The notes under the pieces are model-generated. The model saw nothing but the letters and a program-made list of their open reading frames with translations. It was not told the DNA's origin and searched no databases. Positions 1-9,479 of a DNA stretch of 64,000 nucleotides are shown in pieces (the first letter of the stretch is position 1; each line of letters starts with the position of its first letter). The stretch is from Methanobacterium sp. UBA353. GTDB lineage: Archaea; Methanobacteriota; Methanobacteria; Methanobacteriales; Methanobacteriaceae. The stretch spans positions 1-64,000 of the forward strand of contig DALO01000016.1 in the NCBI GenBank assembly GCA_002496805.1, read 5' to 3'. Both the position numbers and the translations under genes were made by a program.

Positions 1-1
1 T

Positions 2-19
2 TAAAACAGACACCCTGTT
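2..19. mobile_element. Terminal repeat of an insertion sequence (element lies off the left edge)
   Basis: The 18 bases TAAAACAGACACCCTGTT match the right terminal repeat of the decayed insertion sequence at 53688-53705 at 16 of 18 positions, and both are followed within two bases by TATTAAT. The match is direct, so a same-oriented element or its remnant probably ends here with its body outside the window. No transposase sequence is visible, so the copy could be intact or decayed. Confidence 0.5.
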
Positions 20-172
20 TATTAATCACATTATAAGTTGAGTATTAATCATATATTGAATTCCTGATTTTTTATTGAAATGTATAAAATTTCTTAACGA
101 TAAATAAATATTTTTAAAAAAGATCATATTGATCCCAAAATTACATTATAAACATTATAAATCGGATATTTT

Positions 173-196
173 CGATACGTTTATATTATCCTATCG
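173..196 (+). promoter_or_regulatory. TATA box flanked by inverted half-sites (candidate operator A)
   Basis: Half-sites CGATACG (173-179) and CCTATCG (190-196) are inverted copies with one mismatch. They are separated by 10 bases, TTTATATTAT, which is a good archaeal TATA box about 50 bases before the start at 240. The same 7-10-7 geometry occurs at 4953-4976 and, more weakly, at 12503-12526. A protein bound here would cover the TATA box and block TBP, so repression is the simplest reading. The cognate regulator is not known; the ModE protein at 22499 is the leading candidate. Confidence 0.55.
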
Positions 197-239
197 ATAT
201 AGAGTTATGAACATAAAAAAATAATAAAGAGGTGAAAAT

Positions 240-2660
240 ATGAAAAAACAGATGATGATGATTTTGGTGATGTTAACTTGTACCATAACTATATCTGGAG
301 TCGTTTCAGCAGCAGATCCCTATGATATTGGTGTTAACGTCACACAACAAGCAATGACAAACACAAATCTAGGATTAAACACATCAGAAAGCAACTTACT
401 AATCACCACAGCCAGCACCGCCCACCTAAACGGACAAACAACCGAAGACAGCGTACAAGGAGTAGTAGACACCACCAACACCCTGCCAAAAAATAGCCAA
501 AAAATCACCTACGGCCAAGGAAACTTACTTGTCCTTAACGACCCTAACGGGCCATTAGAATTCACATTCGTCTCAAAATCCACCAACCAAGCCCTCAGAG
601 CACAAAAATACACTGTAGACTCAACAGGAACAATAAACTTTGGAGACGTAGTTTACATCCTTGCAGACCCTAACATGAGCCAAGAAGCATGGAATTACGC
701 CATCCAACAACTCGGAAACAATGCGTATGACATAATGGCAATAGCCAACCTATGGGCACAAGGAGCACCTGCAGACCTACTAGCAACTACCTACAGCACC
801 AAAACCATTGGCCAGGGAAATATGATCAACTACGCAATTGTCAAACAATTCCAACAAAATTATCCAGTCAGTACGGGAAAATGTAACTACATTTTCAGCA
901 GTGCTGGCGGTTATAATGACGAAGCAGTGCTTCAAGGAGAGTTTGGTTTCAGTTATGAATTATATCTCCTTAATGGCGGTGATCCTAGTAAATTAGGTAT
1001 AATGCAGTACGACAGCAACACTAAAACTGGTCTTTTTGCATTGATGAAAATGAATGATCTAAGAAGCACTTATGGTACCGTAGTTAGTGGAACTTTAAGC
1101 GAACTTTTATTCAACAACTGGCTCTATGACAACTATCTGAAGGCCAACCACTTAGATCAGTTATACAATGTTTTGATGCTGAAAAATATTGGGGAATCTA
1201 ACTACAACTATCTCTGGTACGATCCAATAACAGGATCTGGTCATGGACTCGATGAAGCCTACATTGCCAAGCTTGGTAACTTTGCAGGTACATTTGATCA
1301 AAGCAAAACTGTAATACCAATAACTGACATCAACACAATGAATCAGATTGGAAAGAATTCATTCACACTGGCATCAACTGACCCGGCCTACCTTGCAAAC
1401 CTTGGATACACTGGTACACTTGTAGAAATGCAAACAGCGTTTATGAAAGACCTTGTAAATGGCAAAATTGGCGTTATTGCAACTCCTTACTACCAAAATT
1501 TCAACGGAGTGTCCTTAGTGGGATTATTGGATGGAATAAATCAGGACAATGTATTCAACATACACACCCTAATGACCGATACCCACCCCTGGAACCATGC
1601 TCAGGGATATTTAGGTATACTGTTCTTCAGACTCGTCAATGTTGATCCTATCAACTCTGCTAACACTGTGATTAATAAATTGATGATCAAAGTCGAACCA
1701 GATGGTTTTGGAGGATTCACATACACCAATGGTACAAGCGGGCCCGGATATATAAACACGATGCCCCTTATGTTTGCTCAGAAAGCACCATGGAACTTTT
1801 TAAGAGTGTTCATGAAGGTCGGTTGTCCAAGATGTTTACAGGAGGATTTAGACGCAGCAAAGTTTGGTCTTGGAAAATATCCCCTACAACAGTTCGAACA
1901 GTACATTCTAATGAGTATACCTGTAACTGCTGCCAGTTCTTCAGAGGAAAATTGGTCTAAAAACGCGGCAGTTAGAATGGGATTATTTGGTGTTTCACCA
2001 TCATTAGGCACCTATCTATCATCAGGAGGCCCAATGACTACTACAAACCAACCAACTCAATATCCAGAGTACATACTCATTAAATGGAATTACATGACCA
2101 GTACCGGAATCGCGGCACTAATACAATACGATTTGTCAGCGATGAATGTGTTAATGGCTGCAGATGGTTACAGCAACGGTGGAAATTGGCATTTAGATAA
2201 GGTTTACCCTGACACGGGTAACAGTTACTTGAATGCCATGTTCAGTGTGGTCCGTGAAATACCATTGACCCAGGATTCCTACGAAGCTTTGACTGCAGTT
2301 GGTGGTGACCCAGTTGATTTCCTGTTGAACTACGTAGTACCTGTAACCCCAACCCCAATTACACCAACACCATCTACTCCAGGAACTTCTGGAAATGGAT
2401 TCAGCACAATCAACGGGGCATTAGCAAATGTTTGGAACAGTTTAGAAAGCTCCAGTACATCAACCAATGAAATCACACCAGGATTACCATTAGAACAGAA
2501 CATTCCCGCAACAACTACAACAACTAATTCATCAACTGCAAGTCTACCTATTGCTACAATATTAGGAACTATATTCCTCATTATCGCAGCGATACTCGTT
2601 TACTTGGGAAAAGACATCATTGTTGCAACCTTTAAAAGACACAGCAGACCTGGAAAATAA
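240..2660 (+). CDS. Large membrane-anchored surface protein, possibly distantly FmdE-like
   Basis: This 806-residue protein has an N-terminal signal peptide (basic start, hydrophobic run, cleavage likely after VSAA near residue 25). A very large extracellular region follows, then a Pro/Thr linker near residues 700-715 (VTPTPITPTPSTPG), and a C-terminal transmembrane helix with a basic tail, so it should be anchored outside the membrane. A CPRC pair near residue 530 and an HPWNHAQG stretch near residue 450 could bind metal. The latter loosely recalls the H-G-x-x-C-x-G element of FmdE proteins, but this is tentative. The ATG has GAGGTGA 5 bases upstream. It is first in a unit with a methyltransferase and a DUF364 gene. 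The first 500-600 bases use C/A-ending codons much more than the rest, suggesting a mosaic gene. Metal or metallophore capture at the cell surface is inference. Confidence 0.6.
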   Translation: MKKQMMMILVMLTCTITISGVVSAADPYDIGVNVTQQAMTNTNLGLNTSESNLLITTASTAHLNGQTTEDSVQGVVDTTNTLPKNSQKITYGQGNLLVLNDPNGPLEFTFVSKSTNQALRAQKYTVDSTGTINFGDVVYILADPNMSQEAWNYAIQQLGNNAYDIMAIANLWAQGAPADLLATTYSTKTIGQGNMINYAIVKQFQQNYPVSTGKCNYIFSSAGGYNDEAVLQGEFGFSYELYLLNGGDPSKLGIMQYDSNTKTGLFALMKMNDLRSTYGTVVSGTLSELLFNNWLYDNYLKANHLDQLYNVLMLKNIGESNYNYLWYDPITGSGHGLDEAYIAKLGNFAGTFDQSKTVIPITDINTMNQIGKNSFTLASTDPAYLANLGYTGTLVEMQTAFMKDLVNGKIGVIATPYYQNFNGVSLVGLLDGINQDNVFNIHTLMTDTHPWNHAQGYLGILFFRLVNVDPINSANTVINKLMIKVEPDGFGGFTYTNGTSGPGYINTMPLMFAQKAPWNFLRVFMKVGCPRCLQEDLDAAKFGLGKYPLQQFEQYILMSIPVTAASSSEENWSKNAAVRMGLFGVSPSLGTYLSSGGPMTTTNQPTQYPEYILIKWNYMTSTGIAALIQYDLSAMNVLMAADGYSNGGNWHLDKVYPDTGNSYLNAMFSVVREIPLTQDSYEALTAVGGDPVDFLLNYVVPVTPTPITPTPSTPGTSGNGFSTINGALANVWNSLESSSTSTNEITPGLPLEQNIPATTTTTNSSTASLPIATILGTIFLIIAAILVYLGKDIIVATFKRHSRPGK

Positions 2661-2662
2661 AA

Positions 2663-2686
2663 CTTTCCCCCTTTTTTCTTTTTTTC
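2663..2686 (+). terminator. Pyrimidine-rich possible terminator
   Basis: Immediately after the stop codon comes a C-then-T tract with a nearly continuous T run at 2672-2685. Oligo-T tracts of this kind end transcription in archaea. The next gene begins 64 bases after the stop with no clear TATA box between, so the tract may only reduce read-through from the surface protein gene into the methyltransferase. Confidence 0.4.
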
Positions 2687-2723
2687 AAAATCGTTCTTTA
2701 AACATTATAGAGGTGAGAATAAT

Positions 2724-3857
2724 ATGAATAAAAACGCAAACATTGATTTAAAAAATGATATATCTCAAATTGATTTTCCTGAAGAAATTTCTATTATAGA
2801 TTCTATAATGGATGGATATAAATATTACCAGATGATATATTCAGCATTAAAACTTGGTTTTTTTGATAAAATGATTGAAATGGGGCCTGCATCCCCACGT
2901 GAGATTGCAGAAACTGTTTCTGTAAATGGAATGTTTGTTAGAAGCATTCTCAGTGCATTAGAAGATATTAGTTTTGTTAAATCCGATGAAGACGGTTACA
3001 TGCTAACTAAACAGGCAGAGACATTTCTTTCCAAGAAAAGCCTCTTTTATCAGGGAGATTTAATCATGGATCTTGGGAGAGATGAATCACCATGGAATGA
3101 TTTAGAAACCGTGTTAGAGAGAAAAGGGTCTCCAAAATTAATCCAGAAAGAAGTTGATGAACTACAAATCCGATCCCTAGCCCAACAATGTATTAGAGGA
3201 GAAGCTCAGAATGTATTACGTGGCATAATATCGCGTCCAGAATTTTCAGAACATAAAAAACTTTTGGATATAGGTGGAAGCCATGGTCTTTACTCCATAG
3301 GTCTCTGCCAGGAAAACAATGCCCTTTCAGCCACAATCATAGAACACCAAGAAGTTGTGCCTTTAACTTCGTCTTCTATATCTGAATACTGGGTGGATGA
3401 TAGGATTACAGTACAGGAAGGAGATATTGAAAACTTGGAGGCTGTACCTGAAGATGGATATGATATTATTCTCCTTTCCCACCAACTGTACCAGTATCGT
3501 AGAAAAATGGATGAAACGCTGGAGAAAATTGTGGAAATGTTGAATCCTGGAGGTACCCTAGTGCTTAACCATCGTTTCTGCAGCCCTCAATGTGAAATTA
3601 AACCCGGTGATGGTATTCGTGAAATTGATCGGGCTTTAACCAGTTTTGGCCATCCATTATGCCATCCCGAAGGTCTTAAGGATGTTTTAGAAAAAATAGG
3701 ATTCGTTAATGTATCATTAATCCCGCACGAAACAGCTTTAGGATATGCAGTTCTCTGTATTGGAACTAAAGAAGGTAAACCCCTGGAAAAAACATTAGAT
3801 ACAGAAAAAAAACTTGTTTCTGATTATTCATCAAATGGGGAGGATAGATGTTGTTAA
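2724..3857 (+). CDS. SAM-dependent methyltransferase with N-terminal dimerisation domain
   Basis: The 377-residue protein resembles the O-methyltransferase (Methyltransf_2) family. A winged-helix dimerisation domain covers about residues 25-110 (MGPASPREIAETVSVNGMFV). A Rossmann methyltransferase domain follows, with the SAM-binding loop LLDIGGSHGLYSIG near residue 180 and the post-motif EMLNPGGTLVLNHRF near residue 275. The substrate is unknown. The ATG has GAGGTGA upstream, and the 3' end overlaps the DUF364 gene by 10 bases, so the two are translationally coupled. Placement between a surface protein and a putative metal-chelation protein suggests a role in making or modifying a small metal ligand, but this is inference. 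Confidence 0.75.
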   Translation: MNKNANIDLKNDISQIDFPEEISIIDSIMDGYKYYQMIYSALKLGFFDKMIEMGPASPREIAETVSVNGMFVRSILSALEDISFVKSDEDGYMLTKQAETFLSKKSLFYQGDLIMDLGRDESPWNDLETVLERKGSPKLIQKEVDELQIRSLAQQCIRGEAQNVLRGIISRPEFSEHKKLLDIGGSHGLYSIGLCQENNALSATIIEHQEVVPLTSSSISEYWVDDRITVQEGDIENLEAVPEDGYDIILLSHQLYQYRRKMDETLEKIVEMLNPGGTLVLNHRFCSPQCEIKPGDGIREIDRALTSFGHPLCHPEGLKDVLEKIGFVNVSLIPHETALGYAVLCIGTKEGKPLEKTLDTEKKLVSDYSSNGEDRCC

Positions 3858-4714
3858 ATAAAACAATGCAACCTTCAAAAATTCTTGAAGAAACAATAGA
3901 TTATGTTAAAAATAGTTTAAACGATATTATCCATGATATAACTATTGAAAGAGCAGTTATTGGCATATTTTTTTCTGGAGTAATTCTTAACAACGGCCAC
4001 GCAGGTATCAGCGCCACACCCATAAAAGAAATTCCTGAAGCAGTTTGCTGCCCCAGTTCAGCCCGATCAATGCCCAATGCTGGACATTTAACAGAAAGAT
4101 CTGTAGTTAAATACCTCAAAGATGCCACTTCCAATATACCCATGAAAAAAGCCATGGGAATAGCTGTCCTATCCGCACTCTCAAGTTACTGCCGAGAAAT
4201 AGGGTTAACTGAGGGTTATGATATGGAAGTGGGTGTTGACGCATTAGATTGTGTTGATTTAAGAGATGATACTTACCCCGTACTTATCGGTGCAATAGGA
4301 CCCTTTTTAAGGGTTTTAAAAAGTAGGAAAAAACCTTTTTCAGTGGTGGAACTTGACACTAGGACTCTCAAACCTGATGAATTACCTTTTTATGTCCCAC
4401 CAGATAAAACAGGAGAAATAGTACCCAAAGCAGATGTGCTAGTGATAACTGGAACCACACTGATTAATGGAACATTAGAGGGAATATTAGAAATTGCCCG
4501 TCCTGATACCAAAGTAGTTGTGGTTGGGCCCACTGCAAGTATTCTCCCGCATGCTTTCTTTAAAAGAGGTGTTGATATTCTGGGTGGTGATATCATCACC
4601 CACCCCCAAAAAATGCTTGACACACTAGCAGAGGGAGGTTCAGGATACCATCTTTATGGACACTCCGCAGAACGTGTACTGGTAACACAAAAATCCCCTG
4701 GTTTTAATCCATAA
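3848..4714 (+). CDS. DUF4213/DUF364 putative heavy-metal chelation protein (copy 1)
   Basis: The 288-residue protein has the two-part layout of the family. An N-terminal DUF4213-like part (about residues 10-110) includes an EAVCCPSSARSMP segment with adjacent cysteines. A C-terminal DUF364 Rossmann-like part has the family motifs TGTTLINGTLEGIL and VVGPTASILPHAFF (about residues 200-240). DUF364 proteins are called heavy-metal chelation proteins from structure only; no reaction is established. They commonly sit beside FecBCD-type importers, and a second copy at 9480 does so here. The start ATG lies inside the end of the preceding methyltransferase with GGGGAGG upstream. This is the last gene of the first unit. 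Confidence 0.75.
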   Translation: MLLNKTMQPSKILEETIDYVKNSLNDIIHDITIERAVIGIFFSGVILNNGHAGISATPIKEIPEAVCCPSSARSMPNAGHLTERSVVKYLKDATSNIPMKKAMGIAVLSALSSYCREIGLTEGYDMEVGVDALDCVDLRDDTYPVLIGAIGPFLRVLKSRKKPFSVVELDTRTLKPDELPFYVPPDKTGEIVPKADVLVITGTTLINGTLEGILEIARPDTKVVVVGPTASILPHAFFKRGVDILGGDIITHPQKMLDTLAEGGSGYHLYGHSAERVLVTQKSPGFNP

Positions 4715-4952
4715 AATCTGCCAACAATTCAAAAATGGGAAAAAAGTAAGGACAAATACGGATTTAAATATTGTATAAGTTCTACCTCAAAAGTCAAAAT
4801 TCATTATTGGACAGCCCCTATAACAAAATAAATTGAGTACTATTTTTTAATAACTCGGAATATAACTTATTGTTTTTTTTATATATTTATCGAATTTTAC
4901 GCGACTCTAATTTAGTATAAACATATATATAATTAGTTTACCAATACCAAAA

Positions 4953-4976
4953 CGAGATGTTTATATAGTCATTTCG
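4953..4976 (+). promoter_or_regulatory. TATA box flanked by inverted half-sites (candidate operator B)
   Basis: Half-sites CGAGATG (4953-4959) and CATTTCG (4970-4976) are inverted copies with one mismatch around the spacer TTTATATAGT, an archaeal TATA box. The arrangement matches operator A at 173-196 in arm length, spacing and TATA position. It lies about 25 bases before the strong Shine-Dalgarno sequence at 5001 and so should drive the methyltransferase-ABC importer-FmdE unit. The rest of the 330-base gap from 4715 is AT-rich with no gene seen. Confidence 0.6.
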
Positions 4977-5045
4977 AATAATGTGAATAATGTTATTTAA
5001 GGAGGTGAAAAAATAAAAAAAACAGGAAAAAACGTTAATAATCCT

Positions 5046-5843
5046 TTGAAAATAAATTGGAATTATTTATGGGGTGAATCATTGAAAAATTTGCCTAAAA
5101 AGAATAATTCTGTTATTTGGGACGATATAGCTCCTAAATTCAACCAATGGATGGAAAAAGATGATTATCCTGAGAAGGTTCTTCAAAGAATAAAATGTGA
5201 TGCGAATGATAGTGTTTTAGATATCGGATGTGGTAATGGAGTTATCACTATTCCTCTGGCTAAAAAAGCAAACAATGTCACTGCAATGGATATTTCTGGC
5301 AAAATGCTAGAAATATTAACTCAAAAGGCTGAAAAATCAGGTATTAAAAATATAAACACCATAAAAAAGCGTTTAGAAGACACAACCGTAGGTGAAATTG
5401 GTAATCATGATGTAGTAGTGGCATCACGCTCCTTAAATGGTGTTTCCAACATCCAAAAAGAGCTAGAAAAAATAAACGAAATTGCAATGAAAAATGTTTA
5501 TATCACACTTTGGGGCGTTGATAACCGAAAATTTGAAAGAAAAATATCTGAAATTTTAGGAAAAGAGTCACACAGCCATCCAGATTATATTTATGTCTAT
5601 AATATGCTCCATCAAATGGGAATTTATGCTAATGTTGAGATGCTAAAATGTAACACTCGCAACCATTATTCAGATATAGAAGAAGCCATGGACAGGCTCA
5701 GGTGGAGAATTGGAGACTTAAATAAGGATGATGAATCCATTTTGAGAGAATATCTAGAAAAAACCATGATCAAAACGTCTGACGGGACCATGAGTTATGT
5801 TAAAGGGAAAGCAGACTGGGTTTTGATCTGGTGGGAAAAATAA
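5046..5843 (+). CDS. Class I SAM-dependent methyltransferase
   Basis: The 265-residue protein carries the methyltransferase SAM loop VLDIGCGNGVITIPLAKKA (about residues 57-75), followed by the acidic strand end TAMDISGKMLE, so SAM use is well supported; the substrate is unknown. It opens the operon with the FecBCD-type importer. The start is uncertain. The best Shine-Dalgarno (GGAGGTG, 5001-5007) is ideally spaced from an in-frame ATA at 5013, not from ATG, GTG or TTG. The TTG at 5046 has no good site, and a TTG at 5082 has GGGGTGA just upstream. The conserved domain begins after all three. The conservative TTG at 5046 is used here. Confidence 0.75.
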   Translation: MKINWNYLWGESLKNLPKKNNSVIWDDIAPKFNQWMEKDDYPEKVLQRIKCDANDSVLDIGCGNGVITIPLAKKANNVTAMDISGKMLEILTQKAEKSGIKNINTIKKRLEDTTVGEIGNHDVVVASRSLNGVSNIQKELEKINEIAMKNVYITLWGVDNRKFERKISEILGKESHSHPDYIYVYNMLHQMGIYANVEMLKCNTRNHYSDIEEAMDRLRWRIGDLNKDDESILREYLEKTMIKTSDGTMSYVKGKADWVLIWWEK

Positions 5844-5877
5844 TTGAAAAAATTTTCATTAAATCGAGGTGAAACAA

Positions 5878-6948
5878 TTGAATAGTAAAAATAAGACCAT
5901 AATCGCCATAATTGTTGTTATTGCTATTCTTGGCATTATAGGTACTTATATAACATATTATGCACCGAGTAGTGGTGGTACAAAACAGCTGACGGACATG
6001 GTGGGGAGGAATGTCACTGTTCCTACGCAGATTAACACCGTGGTGGCTACATCACCCCCTACTACAAATATGATCTACATATTAGCTCCTGATAAGTTAG
6101 CAGGATGGAATTTCAAGCCCACTGGGCAATACATGGACCCTAAATACAAAAACCTTACAGAAGTGGGTGGTTGGTTTGGGAAACAGACTGGGAATTATGA
6201 AACCTTCATTTCAATAAAACCAGACATTGTATTGGAAGGTTCCAGCCCTCTTGCAAATGCCAGTGATACAGTAAACGAAAGACAAACCAAATTTGGTGCT
6301 ATACCAGTTGTAGCAGTTCTGGATGTTTCAAATGTTACCAAATTTACTCCATCAATTAAATTCATGGGACAGGTCTTAGGGGTTGAAGATAGAGCAGATA
6401 AATTAAATTCTTTCTATGAAAAGGTTTACAATAAAGTTAACAGCACTGCATCCCAGATTCCAGACAATCAAAAGAAAAAAGTGTATTATGCCGAGGGTCC
6501 AGAAGGATTACAAACTGATCCTAGCGGTTCACAGCATTCACAGTTAATCGAACTGGCTGGTGGTATAAACATTGCTGACGTTCCACTAAAACAAGGCATG
6601 GGCATGACAGATGTTTCTATGGAACAAGTACTAAAGTGGAATCCTGATGTTATTCTAGTAGGAGATCCTTCATTCTACAAGAAAGTGTACAACGACACTA
6701 AATGGCAGAATGTAAAAGCTGTTAAGGAAAAACAGGTTTTCTTAATACCTCAGGATCCTTTAAACTGGTTTGACAGACCTCCAGGTGTTAACATAATTCT
6801 GGGAATACCATGGACTGCTAAGACATTGTATCCAGATAAATTCCAGGATTTGGATATGAACAGTTTGACTAAAGAATTCTACTCTGAATTCTACCATTAC
6901 CAGTTAACTGATGAAGAATTGAACAATCTGTTAAATCCTCAGCCATAA
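5878..6948 (+). CDS. Membrane-anchored substrate-binding protein of a FecBCD/BtuFCD-type importer
   Basis: This is a type III periplasmic-binding fold (Peripla_BP_2) protein of about 356 residues. It has an N-terminal hydrophobic anchor (IIAIIVVIAILGIIGTYI) and no lipobox. Family features include the opening strand TDMVGRNVTVPTQINTVVA and the ISIKPDIVLEG segment. It should capture a chelated metal, corrinoid or oxyanion complex outside the membrane and deliver it to the next two gene products. GAGGTGA at 5866-5872 lies 5 bases before a TTG at 5878; the upstream in-frame GTG at 5869 overlaps that site and is rejected as the start. The neighbours (FmdE, DUF364 and the shared operator with modA) suggest a Mo/W-related or metallophore substrate. 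Confidence 0.8.
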   Translation: MNSKNKTIIAIIVVIAILGIIGTYITYYAPSSGGTKQLTDMVGRNVTVPTQINTVVATSPPTTNMIYILAPDKLAGWNFKPTGQYMDPKYKNLTEVGGWFGKQTGNYETFISIKPDIVLEGSSPLANASDTVNERQTKFGAIPVVAVLDVSNVTKFTPSIKFMGQVLGVEDRADKLNSFYEKVYNKVNSTASQIPDNQKKKVYYAEGPEGLQTDPSGSQHSQLIELAGGINIADVPLKQGMGMTDVSMEQVLKWNPDVILVGDPSFYKKVYNDTKWQNVKAVKEKQVFLIPQDPLNWFDRPPGVNIILGIPWTAKTLYPDKFQDLDMNSLTKEFYSEFYHYQLTDEELNNLLNPQP

Positions 6949-6969
6949 TCAATTAACAGGTGATGGAAA

Positions 6970-7988
6970 ATGGCTATAGATAGGAAAATCTGGCAGAATA
7001 TGCCTCTTACTACGGTCATAGTAGCTCTGCCAATTTTCTTATTTTTTATTTCTTTTCTTATTGGACGATACCCACTATCCCCTCCCGAAGTAATTATCGC
7101 ATTATTATCAAAAATTTTACCAGTCAAAACAGCTTCACCTGCAGTATATTCTATTGTTTGGGAGATACGACTGCCCCGCATAATGGCCGCCCTTTTGGTA
7201 GGAGCTGCACTATCCATATCAGGAGCTTCCCTCCAGGGAATATTCCAGAACCCCCTGGTATCTCCAGATATATTGGGAGTAACATCTGGAGCTGGTTTTG
7301 GTGCTGCCTTAGCTCTTCTTCTATCCGGCAGCCCGTTTATAGTTCAATTATCTGCATTTTGTTTCGGTTTAATTGCCGTGACTCTTACTTATACTATAGG
7401 TAGTAATTTCAGAGGATCGAAAACTTTGGTTATGGTTCTCTGCGGAATAGCGGTAGCTGCCTTATTTTCAGCTTTTATATCCATAACCAAATATTTAGCT
7501 GACCCTTATGATAAGTTACCAGCAATTGTATACTGGTTAATGGGCAGTCTTTCCAATACTTCTTTAGATGACCTTTATCTAGTATCAATTCCCATGATTA
7601 TTGGATTTTCATTACTTTTAATTATACGTTGGAGAATTAACATCCTGGCCATGGGAGATGAAGAAGCTAAATCCCTGGGAATCGATGTTTCAAAACTCAG
7701 AATGATTATTATTATTTGTTGCACGCTTTTAACCGCAGCAGCAGTAAGTATCAGTGGAATTATTGGTTGGGTTGGACTAGTTATTCCTCATGTAACTCGA
7801 ATAATAGTTGGGCCCGACTATAAAAAATTATTACCTGCTACTATATGTACAGGGGGTTTCTTTGTTCTATTAGTAGATGATGTAGCTCGAAATCTGTCTC
7901 AGATCGAAATTCCTCTGGGAATATTAACTGCCCTGATAGGGGCACCTTTCTTCTTATATCTTCTTAGAAAAGGAAATGAGGGTTGGTC

Positions 7989-7992
<4 letters not shown>
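6970..7992 (+). CDS. FecCD/BtuC-family ABC transporter permease
   Basis: The 340-residue, roughly ten-helix membrane protein is of normal length for the FecCD/BtuC family. Family hallmarks are LRLPRIMAALLVGAALSISGA-type sequence near residue 65 (here IRLPRIMAALLVGAA), GNPLVSPDILG-like QNPLVSPDILGV, and the C-terminal SGIIGWVGLVIPHVTRIIVG near residue 260. It forms the channel of the importer with the binding protein upstream and the ATPase downstream. AGGTGAT precedes the ATG, and the stop overlaps the next gene as ATGA. Confidence 0.9.
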
Positions 7993-8765
<773 letters not shown>

Positions 8766-8825
8766 TCATGTTTTTTGAGTTATTAATTCATTAATTTCAT
8801 TACAAGACAAATAAGGAGATAACTT

Positions 8826-9416
8826 ATGGATAATATAAACCGCTATTTAGATAAAGGAAAAGAATTTCATGGTGATGTTTGTGCAGGGATAGTTATTGGC
8901 ACTAAAATTGCATTGACAGGCCTGAAAGAACTAGGAATGAATCCTGATGAGCATAATAGAGATTTGATGGTGTACGTAGAGATAGATCGTTGCATGGCTG
9001 ATGCTGTTCAAGCTGTAACTGGTATTACCATGGGACATCGTACCCTTAAATACAAGGATTACGGTAAATTTGCTGCTACTTTTCTGGATCTATCAAATGG
9101 AAAGGCTGTGCGAGTTTCTGCAATTGAAAATCCACAATCAACTCAATCGAATGAAAAATCTGATGATGAAAGACCAGATATGAAGAAAATAGTTGAAAAA
9201 CTCATCAAAACCCCAGAAAAAGAATTATTATTGATTGAAGAAGTTGAAGTTGATGTGGGTGAGCATGAAATTCCAGGATTCCCGAAATTCCGAGCATACT
9301 GTGAAGAGTGCGGTGATAAAGTGATGGATCGTAGGGAGGTGATGGTTGATGGACGAACATTATGTAAAGCTTGTGCAGAAGGTCCTTATTACCGTAAAAT
9401 ATCAGAAAATAAGTGA
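8826..9416 (+). CDS. FmdE family protein with C-terminal zinc ribbon (copy 1)
   Basis: The 196-residue protein matches FmdE. The N-terminal FHGDVCAGIVIG element (about residues 14-25) holds the expected His and Cys, and DRCMADAVQAVTGITMG follows near residue 60. A C-terminal treble-clef/zinc ribbon has paired cysteines (YCEECG and LCKACAEG, about residues 156-188). FmdE is encoded beside molybdenum formylmethanofuran dehydrogenase in some methanogens, but its activity is unproven; a metal or cofactor handling role is generally supposed. It is co-directional with the importer, 60 bases after the ATPase, with AAGGAGAT before the ATG. Confidence 0.85.
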   Translation: MDNINRYLDKGKEFHGDVCAGIVIGTKIALTGLKELGMNPDEHNRDLMVYVEIDRCMADAVQAVTGITMGHRTLKYKDYGKFAATFLDLSNGKAVRVSAIENPQSTQSNEKSDDERPDMKKIVEKLIKTPEKELLLIEEVEVDVGEHEIPGFPKFRAYCEECGDKVMDRREVMVDGRTLCKACAEGPYYRKISENK

Positions 9417-9479
9417 AATGTGTTGAACAATTCATGTGTATGCAAATTTTGGACAACAAAAATGTGTGAGTAAATAAAA

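Noticed and set aside
5869..5877. GTG start for the binding protein gene at 5869
   Set aside because: The GTG is part of the Shine-Dalgarno GAGGTGA; the TTG at 5878 has correct spacing. The same reasoning moved the starts of the genes at 11054, 22499, 48609 and 31995.
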